Assembly (NCBI GenBank): GCA_905182535.1
Contig: CAJJBZ010000001.1
Location: 124,001-188,000, forward strand
Origin: an uncultured Planktomarina sp.
GTDB lineage: Bacteria > Pseudomonadota > Alphaproteobacteria > Rhodobacterales > Rhodobacteraceae
DNA length: 64,000 nt
Direction of reading: 5' to 3'
Under the pieces are notes generated by a model. The model was not told the DNA's origin. It was given only the letters and a program-made list of their open reading frames with translations, and made no database searches. Shown in pieces: positions 31,808-42,670 of this stretch. Both the position numbers and the translations under genes were made by a program. Each line of letters starts with the position of its first letter. The first letter of the stretch is position 1.

Positions 31808-32848
31808 TTAATCGGCCACCTTCCAGTGAAGATCAATACCTGGATCGAAAACAGTGACTGGCCCGGCTCCGGTACTAATATGGCTTGGAAAATTGACTGG
31901 TTCTCCCTTGGTGAGGGTGATGCGATCTGTATTTGGAGCCAGGCCATAGAATTTTGGTCCAAAAAGTGATGTGAAGCCTTCCAGTTTATCTAAGGCGCCA
32001 GCGCCTTCAAATACTTCAGCCAAGCAGGACATTGTATTGGTGGCCGAAAATATACCCGCACAACCACAGGCACTTTCTTTTGCGTCATCCGCATGCGGCG
32101 CGCTGTCGGTGCCTAAAAAGTAGCTTGAATTACCACTAGTTGCGGCGTCTAAAAGGGCCAAGCGATGGGTTTCACGTTTGGCCACAGGCAGGCAGTAATA
32201 ATGTGGTCTTAGACCACCTGCAAGGATGTGGTTACGGTTTATAATCAAATGATGCGTTGTGATAGTGGCTGCCAACTTTCCCGGATCAGACTTAGCATAG
32301 GCTGCTCCTTCGACTGTGGTTATATGTTCCATTACCACTTTAAGATCGGGCACCCGGCGGCGTAAGGGATCTAAAACGCGGTCGATAAACACTAATTCAC
32401 GGTCAAAAATATCGACGTCAGAATCTGTTACCTCGCCGTGCACACACATGGGCATGCCAATCTCAGCCATTTTTTCAAGAACTGGTTGCATTTTGTCAAA
32501 ATTCTTTACGCCGCTATCGGAATTGGTAGTTGCACCAGCGGGATAGAGTTTCGCGGCTGTAACCAGACCTGATGCATGGGCGGCGGCAAGATCATCCGGG
32601 TCGGTTTTTTCCGTCAGATAAAGCGTCATCAAAGGTTGAAACTTTGACCCCTCTGGGAGAGCCGCCATGATGCGCGCTTTATAGGCCAAGGCCTGAGCTG
32701 CGGTGACCACGGGGGGAACAAGATTGGGCATGATAATCGCACGGCCAAAATCGCGGGCGGTTTCAGGCGCAATTCCAGTCAGCATCGCGCCATCGCGCAG
32801 GTGCAGATGCCAATCGTCGGGGCGGGTGAGGGTCAAGCTATGTCTCAT
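31808..32848 (-). CDS. pyrC: Dihydroorotase
   Basis: Zinc hydrolase of pyrimidine synthesis (carbamoyl-aspartate to dihydroorotate), 346 aa, class II type. Metal ligands are seen in [10 protein letters not shown], the carbamylated-lysine region [14 protein letters not shown], the histidines MCVHGEV and ITTHHLI, and the Asp in LGTDSAPH. Start ATG 32848 gives the usual [14 protein letters not shown]. Intact. Confidence 0.95.
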   Translation of the reverse strand: MRHSLTLTRPDDWHLHLRDGAMLTGIAPETARDFGRAIIMPNLVPPVVTAAQALAYKARIMAALPEGSKFQPLMTLYLTEKTDPDDLAAAHASGLVTAAKLYPAGATTNSDSGVKNFDKMQPVLEKMAEIGMPMCVHGEVTDSDVDIFDRELVFIDRVLDPLRRRVPDLKVVMEHITTVEGAAYAKSDPGKLAATITTHHLIINRNHILAGGLRPHYYCLPVAKRETHRLALLDAATSGNSSYFLGTDSAPHADDAKESACGCAGIFSATNTMSCLAEVFEGAGALDKLEGFTSLFGPKFYGLAPNTDRITLTKGEPVNFPSHISTGAGPVTVFDPGIDLHWKVAD

Positions 32849-33003
32849 GAGCTTTATGTAACTGGCCGGCCTTTGTCCTGCCAGTTAAAATTTGCGTTTG
32901 GGTTTAACCAATGAAAAATCTCCAGAAATTCTTTCCTGTATGGTAGATATTACCATCACATGTTATTAATGGCTAAATTCGCTGAACCACAGGAGTTGTT
33001 TTT

Positions 33004-33300
33004 ATGCTGCCATTTATCCTTGCTGTGCTTGCGGGATTCGCGACTCCCTTTGTTGAGCCAGCTTTGACCAAGCTTGTAAGACCGCGCTTGGGAGATGTTC
33101 CAGTGCATGAGGGCGAGTACCTCACTATCACCTTCGTTCTGCTGCTGATAGCTGTTGCTATTTTGTCCATTGTATCCGGTGTGCTGGCTTCTGCATTTAC
33201 TGTGTTGCTAGGTGGCGCGCTTGGATTGTTTGGTGTGAGGCTGTTTAACGTGCTCAAAGCTTTGGTGGATGGCCAAAACATTGATCGGGATGACGGTTAA
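33004..33300 (+). CDS. Small hypothetical membrane protein
   Basis: 98 aa with three hydrophobic segments (residues 3-18, about 43-63 and 65-80) and a short acidic tail ending RDDG. A purine-rich AGGAG sits eight bases ahead of ATG 33004 (CACAGGAGTTGTTTTTATG), supporting translation. I do not recognise a named family; the plus-strand neighbours are also small and it is divergent from pyrC. No functional claim. Confidence 0.6.
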   Translation: MLPFILAVLAGFATPFVEPALTKLVRPRLGDVPVHEGEYLTITFVLLLIAVAILSIVSGVLASAFTVLLGGALGLFGVRLFNVLKALVDGQNIDRDDG

Positions 33301-33435
33301 GCAGCCATCGCGCGTGCAACTAAAGTGATTAGTTTGATCCATGCCCCGAATGCATAACGAGATTGTTGATTTTAGTGTGCTCATTCTAATTGAAGGCGTC
33401 TATTGGTTAAGTTAACTTAACTAAGGATCATTCTT

Positions 33436-33657
33436 ATGGCCATCATCACAGACATATCCCCACAAAAACGCTTTGCTGTAGGTTTTGACCGCCCAGTGAA
33501 ATCTGTATCTAGTTTTTTGTTAGCTATCAGAACGGTTCAATCTCGAGTGCAGCAAATTGAATTGTTCTGCTCTAAATCACACGAAGAATTGGCAGCCCGC
33601 GGATTTAGACGTCAAGATATTGTACGCCAGGTCTACCGCGATGTTTATTACGTTTAA
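33436..33657 (+). CDS. Small DUF1127-like protein
   Basis: 73 aa. The C-terminal half (VQQIELFCSKSHEELAARGFRR, then DIVRQVYRDVYYV) resembles the short basic proteins of Rhodobacteraceae in which a conserved ELAARGxxRxxIVR motif ends the chain; this is a DUF1127-like pattern. Upstream ACTAAGGATCATTCTT contains a plausible Shine-Dalgarno AAGGA. The role of this family is unknown, though small DUF1127 proteins have been linked to RNA metabolism and phosphate responses in alphaproteobacteria. Confidence 0.6.
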   Translation: MAIITDISPQKRFAVGFDRPVKSVSSFLLAIRTVQSRVQQIELFCSKSHEELAARGFRRQDIVRQVYRDVYYV

Positions 33658-33726
33658 ATTTTCTCTACCCTACCAAAAATCACTGTCTTTGGTTCGGTGT
33701 TTTTTTAGTTTTCAAAAATTTTTTAT

Positions 33727-33759
33727 AATAAAAAGGTTGGCCATACAGGGCCAACCTTT
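33727..33759 (-). terminator. Intrinsic terminator downstream of mdh
   Basis: On the minus strand an 11-base stem (arms at 33749-33759 and 33732-33742) with a six-base loop is followed by TTTTTATTAT. It lies 46 bases beyond the mdh stop and would end the mdh transcript. The same hairpin faces the small plus-strand gene that ends at 33657. Confidence 0.85.
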
Positions 33760-33804
33760 CAATGGTCATGGCCAACAACTTTGTTCGGTGGCTGTTAGAA
33801 GTTT

Positions 33805-34785
<981 letters not shown>

Positions 34786-34925
34786 TTAATTCGCAATTCA
34801 GGTACACCCAATTACGCGCAGTGCCAAGGGAGCACATGGATGATTTTATGGATTTGAACGGCGCATTGTCTCTAATTATCGGCGAATTGTGTTGCACTGG
34901 CTCAGGATTCTTGCAGGTTGACCAC

Positions 34926-35679
34926 ATGGAATATAATTTCACTTTTTTTGTGATTGCGGGCGCGGCCATGCTATTTTCCGGTTTTTCGAAAGCGGGCTTT
35001 GGATCTGGAGCAAGTTTTGCCGGTGCGGCGGTTTTAGCAACGGTGGTGGACCCGGCCGTAGCCTTAGGGGTGACCCTGCCACTGTTCATGCTTACGGATG
35101 TTGTCGTCCTTCCATCATATTGGCGAAAATGGTCGTGGCAGGCTTCCAAAACAGTGATCATCGGCGGGTTACCTGGGGTGATGGGAGGTGTTTGGCTGTA
35201 TAAGTTGGCCGATGCCGATATGCTGCGCATCTTGCTGGGGATAGTGTCATTGGTCTTTGTGGCTTGGCAATCGTTAAGGTCCTTGGGGTTTTTCAAACCG
35301 AGGGATCGCGAGTATCCGGCCTTGGCTGGAGTATTCACGGGCGTTTTGGCGGGTTTTACCAGCTTTGTTAGCCACGCAGGAGGGCCACCTGTTGCGGTAT
35401 ATTTACTATCGCAAGGCATGCGTAAAACCACTTATCAGGCCAGCACCGTTTTGATTTTCACCTTGATTAACATTTTTAAATTTGTTCCTTATGCGTTTCT
35501 AGGAATGTTTACTCTTGAGACTTTGTGGATTGATGCAATTTTAGCGCCCCTTCGTTTTGATTGGAGCGTTGCTTGGCGTGAAGGCTCATTTTTGGGTGCC
35601 CGAGAATTTGTTTTTCGGCCTAACTTATATCATGCTAACTCTGACAGGTACCAAACTTTTGTGGGATGGGCTTACATAG
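34926..35679 (+). CDS. Sulfite exporter TauE/SafE family permease, frame broken once
   Basis: Multi-pass inner-membrane protein of the TauE/SafE (DUF81) family, about 250 aa with eight hydrophobic segments. Family patterns: FSGFSKAGFGSG near the N-terminus and FVSHAGGPPVAVYLLSQGM in the second half. One extra base at 35553 shifts the frame; skipping it gives APLVLIGALLGVKAHFWVPE and an uninterrupted C-terminus to TAG 35677-35679. Members export sulfite or other anions; given the sox cluster 20 kb away a sulfur role is possible but not shown. Confidence 0.82.
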
Positions 35680-35797
35680 TGCAAGATTGTCGGCGTATTG
35701 ATCAACAGAGGTTAAAATGTGCGGCATTGTGGCAAATGTGGCTTGTACTTTAGCTGCCAAAGATGGAAAATATACGCAACTTTATTGCGAGTTTGAT

Positions 35798-36670
35798 ATG
35801 ATTTTACGTCCCTACCGTTCTGTTCTCTATATTCCCGGTGGCCGTGAACGCGCTCTTGAGAAGGCACGAACCATGTCTGTGGATGCTATTATCTTTGATT
35901 TGGAAGATGCAGTGGCGGTTGATGAGAAAGTGGCGGCGCGAGCCATATTGGTGCAGCAGCTTGCGAAGGGAGGCTATGGATTGCGTAGCCAAATTATCCG
36001 TATTAACGGGTTGGGCACGCCCTGGTTCACTGATGATATTGCAGCTATTTCTGCAGTACGGCCCCATGCGGTATTATTACCAAAAGTGGATAATGCCGCC
36101 ATGATCGCAGATTTGCGTGTTGAAATGGCGCTACACGTGGGATTTAAGGCCACTCAGGTTTGGGCGATGATGGAGACCCCGCGCGGAATTTTGAATGCTG
36201 CGGAGATTGCCGATGCACCTGGGATGGGTGGAATGGTGATGGGCACGAATGATTTAACCAAAGATATAAATGCACGATTTGAACCGGCACGTGGCCCAAC
36301 GCGTGCTGCGTTGGGGCTTTGTGTATTGGCAGCAAAGGCGGCGGGCCTTATTATTCTGGATGGAGTTTATAATGCCTTTAAAGATGATAACGGTCTGCAC
36401 CGTGAGGCCAGTCAAGGCCGAGATATGGGTTTTGATGGCAAAACCCTGATCCATCCGGCGCAGGTGGCGTTAGCTAATCAGATTTTCGCACCATGTCAGG
36501 GGGAGATTGAGCTGGCGAAACGGCAAATTCAGGCCTTTGACGCAGCGGCGGTACAGGGCCTGGGTGTTGCGGTTGTTGATGGCAAAATTGTAGAAAACTT
36601 GCATGTTGAAACCGCGCACGCCACATTGGCAAAAGCGGAGGCCATTGCCAAATTGGAGATGCAAGTATGA
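35798..36670 (+). CDS. HpcH/HpaI-family (CitE-like) malyl-CoA lyase or malyl-CoA thioesterase
   Basis: CoA-ester lyase-type TIM barrel, 290 aa. Metal and substrate motifs: RSVLYIPGGRERAL, IIFDLEDAVAVDEK, VWAMMETPRGILNA, and GKTLIHPAQVALAN. In Rhodobacter sphaeroides the matching gene next to mesaconyl-CoA hydratase and sdh is Mcl2, a (3S)-malyl-CoA thioesterase, while its paralog Mcl1 is the lyase; position favours Mcl2 here, but sequence alone does not settle it. ATG 35798 is chosen because homology begins at LRPYRSVLY. It overlaps the DUF1737 gene by four bases. Confidence 0.82.
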   Translation: MILRPYRSVLYIPGGRERALEKARTMSVDAIIFDLEDAVAVDEKVAARAILVQQLAKGGYGLRSQIIRINGLGTPWFTDDIAAISAVRPHAVLLPKVDNAAMIADLRVEMALHVGFKATQVWAMMETPRGILNAAEIADAPGMGGMVMGTNDLTKDINARFEPARGPTRAALGLCVLAAKAAGLIILDGVYNAFKDDNGLHREASQGRDMGFDGKTLIHPAQVALANQIFAPCQGEIELAKRQIQAFDAAAVQGLGVAVVDGKIVENLHVETAHATLAKAEAIAKLEMQV

Positions 36671-36870
36671 AACTTTATCGATTGTTGACCGGAGACGACT
36701 CGTCTGAATTTTGCCACAAGGTTACCGAGGCTCTGTCGAATGGCTGGGAGCTCTACGGCAGTCCAATCCATGCGCATGATGCGACGGTGGGGGTGATGCG
36801 CTGTGGCCAAGCGGTAATCAAAGATGTTGATGGCACATATTCCTCCAATATGAAGCTCGGGGCCCAGTGA
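36667..36870 (+). CDS. DUF1737 domain protein
   Basis: 67 aa, with the family pattern YRLLTGDDSSEFCHKVTEAL and GWELYGSPIHA. These small proteins often lie beside mesaconyl-CoA hydratase genes. It is overlapped at both ends (four bases with the lyase, TGATG with the hydratase), so it is translationally coupled. Function unknown. Confidence 0.88.
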   Translation: MKLYRLLTGDDSSEFCHKVTEALSNGWELYGSPIHAHDATVGVMRCGQAVIKDVDGTYSSNMKLGAQ

Positions 36871-37893
36871 TGAAAACCAATTCAGGCTGGTTTTTTGAAG
36901 ATTATAAATTAGGGCAGGTGATAGAGCATGCCGTGCCGCGCACCGTGGGTGTGGGCGAAAGTGCACTTTATCACGCGCTTTATCCATCGCGGCATGCTTT
37001 GTATTGTTCCGATGTCTTTGCGCAGTCCTGTGGCCTGCCATTCACTCTTGGACGACCTTATAGCCTTTCATGTGGTCTTTGGAAAAACTGTGCCGGATGT
37101 CTCACTAAATGCTGTAGCCAATTTAGGCTATGCTGAAGCAAAGTGGTTGCTACCAGTATATCCAGGCGACACACTAATTTCACGCTCGACTGTGATTGGA
37201 TTGAAGCAAAACTCAAGTGGCGCAACTGGTATCGTTTGGGTGCGTACTGAGGGTTTCAACCAATCTAACCTGATGGTGATGTCATTCGTGCGCTGGGTGA
37301 TGGTGCGCAAAAATAATATCGAAGTACCTGCGCCGCAAACTGTGGTACCGGAGTTGCGGGATGTGGTTCCTGTGGCGGAACTCGTGCTACCATCTAACTT
37401 AAATTTCGGATCGTATAGCACTGTTTTATCTGGAAGCCCCTATCGTTATAGTGATTACAAAATTGGCGAGGTTATTGACCACGTGGATGGTGTCACCGTT
37501 TCCGAATCCGAACATATGATGGCTACACGTTTGTGGCAAAACACTGCTAAAGTACATTTTGATGCCACAGCTCGCCCGGATGGGCGGAGGCTAATTTATG
37601 GTGGCCACGTTATCTCAATGGCCCGGGCCTTATCGTTTAATGGTTTGGGAAATGTGCAAATAATGGCGGCTATTAATGCCGGTGTTCATGCCAACCCCTG
37701 TTTTGCTGGTGACACAATCAGAGCTTGGAGTGAAGTTTTGGATTTAGCGGAGACTGCTACACCGACTGTCGGTGCAATTCGTTTGCGGCTTGTGGCGACT
37801 AAAGGCAGTGGATCCGATCTTTGGGATTGTGATGGCAAGTACCTTCCGGATGTTTTACTGGATATGGACTACTGGGCCTTCATTCCCCGCTAG
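36870..37893 (+). CDS. mch: Mesaconyl-CoA hydratase, frame broken once
   Basis: Hydrates mesaconyl-C1-CoA to beta-methylmalyl-CoA in the ethylmalonyl-CoA pathway; a tandem hot-dog MaoC-like protein of about 341 aa. The N-terminus WFFEDYKLGQVIEHAVPRTV and the second domain (YSDYKIGEVIDHVDGVTV, then HFDATARPDGRRLIYGGH) match the family. One extra T at 37041 breaks the frame; without it the text reads CGLPSLLDDLIAFHVVFGKT. Start ATG 36870 overlaps the DUF1737 stop. Context (CitE-like lyase, SDH) supports the call. Confidence 0.86.
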
Positions 37894-38080
37894 GTGTAAC
37901 ACTGGCTTTAGATTTGAGCGTACGCATTGTTTATACTGGAGACTTATGATCACAAAAATAATGATATTTGCTGTGACGCTTAATCACAGGTGCTGCGATA
38001 CCTTAAACTATGGCAATCTAGGGTTGACCATGGCATGAACGGCCTAAATGGATATTATACTTGCAACAAAGGATTAATTT

Positions 38081-38452
38081 ATGGCTGATGCTAAGCAGAT
38101 AAAGATGGCAATGATACTGTGATCGAGGGTTTCTATGCCTGCGGTGAGGCAGCCTGTGTATCTGTTCATGGCGCTAATCGTCTGGGCGGTAATTCACTAC
38201 TTGATTTGGTGGTTTTTGGCCGAGCTTCGGGCAAATGCTTTTGCATCCGCTAATTATGTGATCACAAGTTGGTTTGGTGATGCAGTAATGGTACTTTCGC
38301 TATGGGCGTTGTGGTATCACACACTAGGCGGTCTGCGTCACCTTATTTGGGATACCGGTCGCGGTCTCGAGTTGGAGGCTGCGGAACGTATGGGGTGGGT
38401 GATGATCATTGGGTCATTGGTGCTTACTGCAGTAACTATATTTTGTTTTTAG
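38081..38452 (+). pseudogene. sdhC: Succinate dehydrogenase cytochrome b556 subunit, chimeric: 5' half replaced by an sdhA fragment
   Basis: The C-terminal half (from about 38238) is a normal Sdh[32 protein letters not shown], heme-side helices. The start ATG 38081 reads MADAKQ, the usual SdhC beginning. But 38101-38238, read in another frame, encodes [19 protein letters not shown], then [20 protein letters not shown], a flavoprotein SdhA segment. It is not a copy of the resident sdhA, which reads [24 protein letters not shown]. The insert brings a stop (TGA 38120) into the sdhC frame and removes the native SPHLxIYR-type N-terminus. A start at ATG 38135 would give a 105-residue protein with a fortuitous hydrophobic N-terminus. 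Chimera of biological or assembly origin. Confidence 0.75.
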
Positions 38453-38464
38453 AGGGGGTTGAGC

Positions 38465-38836
38465 ATGCCTTTTTTGACTGACCGTAAACGCGCTAACGGC
38501 ATGGGTTCTGCGAAGACTGGTACTGCCCAATTTTGGGGAATGACCATTTCGTCAGTAGCGCTACTAGTTTTGGTTCCCGGATTTATTTTTACAGTAGGCC
38601 CGATGATTGGTGAGAATCACGAAACGGTTACTGACTACTTCTCGCGACCTTTTCCGGCTCTCGTGGCGTTGCTTACTTTTATAGTAGGTCTTGTGCATTT
38701 TAAAAACGGGGTTACCGTTTTGATCGAAGATTATGTTCAGGGACTAGCCTGTAAAATATGGATCATCGTAATGACCTGTGTTTCCTACGCAGCCATTGCA
38801 ACAGCTATTTTTGCCATCGCGCGCATCGCACTTTAA
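38465..38836 (+). CDS. sdhD: Succinate dehydrogenase membrane anchor subunit
   Basis: Small hydrophobic anchor of complex II, 123 aa, three transmembrane helices. The alphaproteobacterial pattern HFKNGVTVLIEDYVQG contains the heme-ligand His region. ATG 38465 follows a GAGGGGG Shine-Dalgarno at 38452-38458 (an in-frame TTG 38459 is less likely). It begins 12 bases after sdhC and ends 18 bases before sdhA. Intact. Confidence 0.92.
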   Translation: MPFLTDRKRANGMGSAKTGTAQFWGMTISSVALLVLVPGFIFTVGPMIGENHETVTDYFSRPFPALVALLTFIVGLVHFKNGVTVLIEDYVQGLACKIWIIVMTCVSYAAIATAIFAIARIAL

Positions 38837-38854
38837 GTTCTGAGGAATACACCC

Positions 38855-40660
38855 ATGGCTGCATATGGATATGAAACCCACGATTATGATGTTGTGGTTG
38901 TTGGGGCTGGTGGCGCAGGTCTCCGTGCAACTCTGGGCATGGCTGAGCAAGGGTTGCGTACTGCATGCGTGACCAAAGTATTCCCAACTCGGTCGCACAC
39001 TGTTGCCGCTCAAGGTGGAATTGCAGCGAGCTTGGGTAATATGGGTCCAGATAGCTGGCAGTGGCATATGTACGATACGGTCAAAGGTTCTGATTGGTTG
39101 GGTGATACCGATGCGATGGAATATCTGGCCCGTGAAGCTCCAAAAGCTGTCTATGAGTTGGAACATTATGGCGTGCCATTTTCTCGGACTGAGGAGGGTA
39201 AAATCTATCAGCGCCCCTTTGGTGGTCATACGCTTGATCATGGTAAAGGCCCCCCAGTGCAGCGCACCTGTGCAGCCGCCGACAGGACTGGCCATGCGAT
39301 TCTACATACGCTTTACGGACAATCTCTCAAAAATAATGCTGAATTTTATATCGAATATTTTGCTATTGATTTAGTTATGTCTGAAGATGGGGTGTGCCAA
39401 GGCGTAGTATGCTGGAAGCTCGATGATGGTACTATGCATGTTTTTAAAGCGAAAACAGTAGTCTTGGCTACGGGCGGCTATGGTCGGGCTTATTTTAGTG
39501 CCACATCTGCGCATACCTGTACAGGTGATGGCGGCGGCATGGTCGCTCGCGCTGGTTTAGCATTGCAGGATATGGAATTCGTGCAATTTCACCCTACTGG
39601 CATTTATGGCTCAGGCTGCTTGATTACAGAGGGCGCACGCGGGGAGGGTGGCTTTTTGAGTAATTCTCAGGATGAGCGCTTTATGGAGCGCTATGCGCCT
39701 AACTACAAAGACCTAGCCCCAAGAGACTATGTCTCACGCTGCATGACCATGGAAATACGAGAAGGGCGCGGTGTAGGCCCAGCTGGGGATCATATCTATT
39801 TAAACCTAAACCATCTTCAACCGGAAGCTCTGGCCGAGCGTTTGCCTGGAATATCTGAATCAGCTAAGATTTTTGCTGGTGTTGATGTAACTAAAGAGCC
39901 AATCCCAGTTTTGCCTACCGTGCACTATAATATGGGTGGTATCCCTACCAATTTTTGGGGTGAGGTTCTCAACCCAACTAGTGCTGATCCAAATGCAACT
40001 GTTTCAGGCCTTATGGCTGTGGGGGAGGCGGGCTGTGCCTCTGTGCATGGTGCCAACCGTTTGGGCTCAAATTCCTTGATTGATTTAGTGGTATTTGGTC
40101 GTGCCGCGGCTATTCGTGCTGGCAAAACTGTGGATGCTGCGGCTCCTGCGGCGGCGATGAATCTGCCATCTGTAGACAAAGCGTTTGATCGTTTTGACAC
40201 ATTGCGTCAAGCCTCTGGGCAATTACCAACTTCTGATCTGCGCCTTGAGATGCAAAAAACTATGCAGGCTGATGCAGCTGTATTTCGTACTTCGAAGACT
40301 TTGGCGGACGGTGTCGAAAAGATGACTGCGATTGCAGAAAAAATGCATGACATTAAGGTCACTGACCGAAGCTTAGTTTGGAACTCTGACTTGATGGAGA
40401 CTCTCGAGTTGACCAATCTGATGCCTAATGCGATGGCTACAATTGTAGGCGCTGAAGCCCGAAAGGAAAGCCGTGGCGCACATGCGCACGAAGATTTCAC
40501 TACGCGGGATGATAAAAATTGGCGCGTACACACCATAGCGCGTGTGGATGGTGCTAAGGTGGGGCTAAGCCATCGCCCAGTAATAACCGCTCCGCTGACG
40601 ACTGAGGATGAAGGCGGAATTTCTATGGAACAAATTGCTCCGAAAGTGAGGACGTTCTAA
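38855..40660 (+). CDS. sdhA: Succinate dehydrogenase flavoprotein subunit
   Basis: Catalytic FAD subunit oxidising succinate to fumarate, 601 aa, cytoplasmic side of the inner membrane. The FAD Rossmann motif is [27 protein letters not shown] holds the His that binds FAD covalently in the family; substrate-site motifs include [20 protein letters not shown] and [14 protein letters not shown]. The stop overlaps a small ORF start (TAATG). Intact. Confidence 0.97.
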   Translation: MAAYGYETHDYDVVVVGAGGAGLRATLGMAEQGLRTACVTKVFPTRSHTVAAQGGIAASLGNMGPDSWQWHMYDTVKGSDWLGDTDAMEYLAREAPKAVYELEHYGVPFSRTEEGKIYQRPFGGHTLDHGKGPPVQRTCAAADRTGHAILHTLYGQSLKNNAEFYIEYFAIDLVMSEDGVCQGVVCWKLDDGTMHVFKAKTVVLATGGYGRAYFSATSAHTCTGDGGGMVARAGLALQDMEFVQFHPTGIYGSGCLITEGARGEGGFLSNSQDERFMERYAPNYKDLAPRDYVSRCMTMEIREGRGVGPAGDHIYLNLNHLQPEALAERLPGISESAKIFAGVDVTKEPIPVLPTVHYNMGGIPTNFWGEVLNPTSADPNATVSGLMAVGEAGCASVHGANRLGSNSLIDLVVFGRAAAIRAGKTVDAAAPAAAMNLPSVDKAFDRFDTLRQASGQLPTSDLRLEMQKTMQADAAVFRTSKTLADGVEKMTAIAEKMHDIKVTDRSLVWNSDLMETLELTNLMPNAMATIVGAEARKESRGAHAHEDFTTRDDKNWRVHTIARVDGAKVGLSHRPVITAPLTTEDEGGISMEQIAPKVRTF

Positions 40661-40866
40661 TGCGTCTTCTAGCGATGTGTTTCGGTTTCGTATCACTCAA
40701 AGTGAGCGAAGTTAAGGCTGAGATTTTGGTCAATCAACGTACGACGGTTGGTTCGGCTTCGCGGGTCATTTCACGTCAACAAGTTATTCATCATAGTAAT
40801 AAAATCACTCGGCGTGCTGCGGTGCTGGCCTGTATAACTGACAATTTGTCATTCGGATTTCGCTAA
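40660..40866 (+). CDS. Hypothetical small protein between sdhA and sdhB
   Basis: 68 aa, beginning [20 protein letters not shown] at a TAATG overlap with the sdhA stop, so translational coupling is plausible. The N-terminus is weakly hydrophobic and could be a short signal; no family is recognised. A small ORF between sdhA and sdhB is common in related genomes, which is why it is listed. Low confidence that it is a real gene. Confidence 0.35.
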   Translation: MRLLAMCFGFVSLKVSEVKAEILVNQRTTVGSASRVISRQQVIHHSNKITRRAAVLACITDNLSFGFR

Positions 40867-40953
40867 TGATAAAAAATCCTAAAGTGATCCTTGGCTTGGT
40901 CAAATTACATACTTCGCAAAGCGCTGCAAGCGCTCACTGAGTGGAGAAATAAA

Positions 40954-41733
40954 ATGGTACAACTGACGCTCCCTAAAAATTCCCGCATCACCCGCGGCAA
41001 AGTCTGGCCAAAGCCTGAGGGTGCAACCAATTTGCGCGTTTTTAAAATTTATCGTTGGAACCCAGATGATGGGAAAACCCCTCAAGTTGACACATACTTT
41101 GTTGATTTAGATACCTGTGGGCCGATGGTTTTGGATGCCCTTATAAAGATTAAGAGTGAGATTGATCCAACATTGACGTTCCGCCGTTCGTGCCGAGAGG
41201 GTATCTGTGGCTCTTGTGCGATGAACGTAGACGGTATCAATACCCTAGCCTGTATCTATGGCATGGATGAGGTGAAGGGTGACGTAAAAATTTATCCGTT
41301 GCCGCATATGTCAGTAGTGAAAGACTTAATTCCCGATTTGACCCATTTTTATGCGCAGCACGCGTCAATCATGCCGTGGCTTGAAACTAAAACCAACCGG
41401 CCTGCAAAAGAATGGCTCCAATCTATTGATGATCGCAAAAAGCTTGACGGTCTATACGAATGCGTGATGTGTGCTTGTTGTTCCACTTCTTGCCCCTCCT
41501 ATTGGTGGAATGGGGATCGTTACCTAGGCCCCGCCGCACTTTTGCACGCTTATCGCTGGATTGTGGACAGCCGTGATGAGGCAACGGGTGAGCGTTTGGA
41601 TCAACTTGAAGATCCGTTCAAGCTTTACCGTTGTCACACTATCATGAATTGCACCAAGACCTGCCCCAAGGGCTTAAATCCTGCGAAATCAATTGCTTCC
41701 ATCAAGGAAATGATGGTGGAGCGGTCGGTTTAA
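40954..41733 (+). CDS. sdhB: Succinate dehydrogenase iron-sulfur subunit
   Basis: Electron-transfer subunit of complex II, 259 aa. Clusters: 2Fe-2S ligands CREGICGSC and a downstream C in NTLAC; 4Fe-4S and 3Fe-4S ligands in [16 protein letters not shown] and [14 protein letters not shown] 40954 follows GTGGAGAAATAAA. It is separated from sdhA by about 290 bases. The 3' end overlaps a convergent DMT gene by 32 bases. Intact. Confidence 0.97.
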   Translation: MVQLTLPKNSRITRGKVWPKPEGATNLRVFKIYRWNPDDGKTPQVDTYFVDLDTCGPMVLDALIKIKSEIDPTLTFRRSCREGICGSCAMNVDGINTLACIYGMDEVKGDVKIYPLPHMSVVKDLIPDLTHFYAQHASIMPWLETKTNRPAKEWLQSIDDRKKLDGLYECVMCACCSTSCPSYWWNGDRYLGPAALLHAYRWIVDSRDEATGERLDQLEDPFKLYRCHTIMNCTKTCPKGLNPAKSIASIKEMMVERSV

Positions 41734-42607
41734 CTAACATTGACCTAGCTACCTTTATTTTATTGGTTCGAAAAATCAAGGCAATTCCAGATATAATAAT
41801 ACCGCCCCCCAGCAAGGTTTGGATGGTGGCAATCTCTCCTAAAAAAAATCGCCCACCGGCCATAGAAAATAATGGCAGGGTAAGCAGATAGGGCGCTGCT
41901 TCGCTGACTGGTATGCGCCTTATTAACGTATACCACATATAATAGCCCAAGGCCGTCATAATTAGACCTAGGTAAGCCACAGTACTCCAAACAACCCACC
42001 CAGCAGATTGAATTGCTTGCAGCTGCCCAGTCTCAAAAAATGCTGACATTACAAACAACTGAGGAAAAGCTAGAACTGCTACCCAAGCCGTTATCGTAAG
42101 CCCCGAGATATCTTTAAGGTGACGCACCATGGCTTGACCCGTGGCCCAAGTAAGTCCCCCGCCAATCACCAACACCACCGACCAAAGTGCGTTGCCGATG
42201 CGTGGCTCTCCTGTGATTTGATATACGCCAAAAAAGGCAATAGTGATCCCAACCCAGCGCCGCCAACCGGGCGTTTCTTTGAGAAAAATTGCACCAATTA
42301 TAACTAAAAACGGAATTTCGAGCTGTATTATCAAGGCTGTTGCTGAGGCTTCTAGGCCTGAAAGCCCAGTGAATGTGAGACTATATTGCAAAGTGGCCGA
42401 TATGAAGGAAATCAGCAGTAACATACGTATTTGCCCACCGCTTGGTTTGATAAACCAAACCAAGGCTAAAGCTGTGACGCTAAAGCGAAAGGCCATAAGT
42501 AAGATGGGTGGAAAATGCGCTATAGCGGCCTTGGCGAAGACCAGTCCCAACCCCCAAACGAGGGCCACACCCAGCCCAAGGGTCATATCCATCAATCTTG
42601 CATTCAT
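41702..42607 (-). CDS. EamA/DMT family transporter
   Basis: Drug/metabolite transporter family permease, 301 aa, ten transmembrane helices in two EamA repeats ([21 protein letters not shown] at the start, [21 protein letters not shown] in the second half). It faces sdhB and overlaps its end. Related proteins export amino acids or purines; the substrate here is unknown. Confidence 0.88.
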   Translation of the reverse strand: MNARLMDMTLGLGVALVWGLGLVFAKAAIAHFPPILLMAFRFSVTALALVWFIKPSGGQIRMLLLISFISATLQYSLTFTGLSGLEASATALIIQLEIPFLVIIGAIFLKETPGWRRWVGITIAFFGVYQITGEPRIGNALWSVVLVIGGGLTWATGQAMVRHLKDISGLTITAWVAVLAFPQLFVMSAFFETGQLQAIQSAGWVVWSTVAYLGLIMTALGYYMWYTLIRRIPVSEAAPYLLTLPLFSMAGGRFFLGEIATIQTLLGGGIIISGIALIFRTNKIKVARSMLVKPTAPPSFP

Positions 42608-42670
42608 ACCGCATTCTAACTGCCCCTTGGGCTATGGCAGAGCCATTAACGGCACTTCGTAAGGTCGTTT

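Noticed and set aside
38135..38238. The hydrophobic N-terminus of the sdhC ORF as a genuine SdhC helix
   Set aside because: The same bases in another frame encode over 30 residues of exact SdhA-type sequence, so the hydrophobic reading is an out-of-frame by-product.
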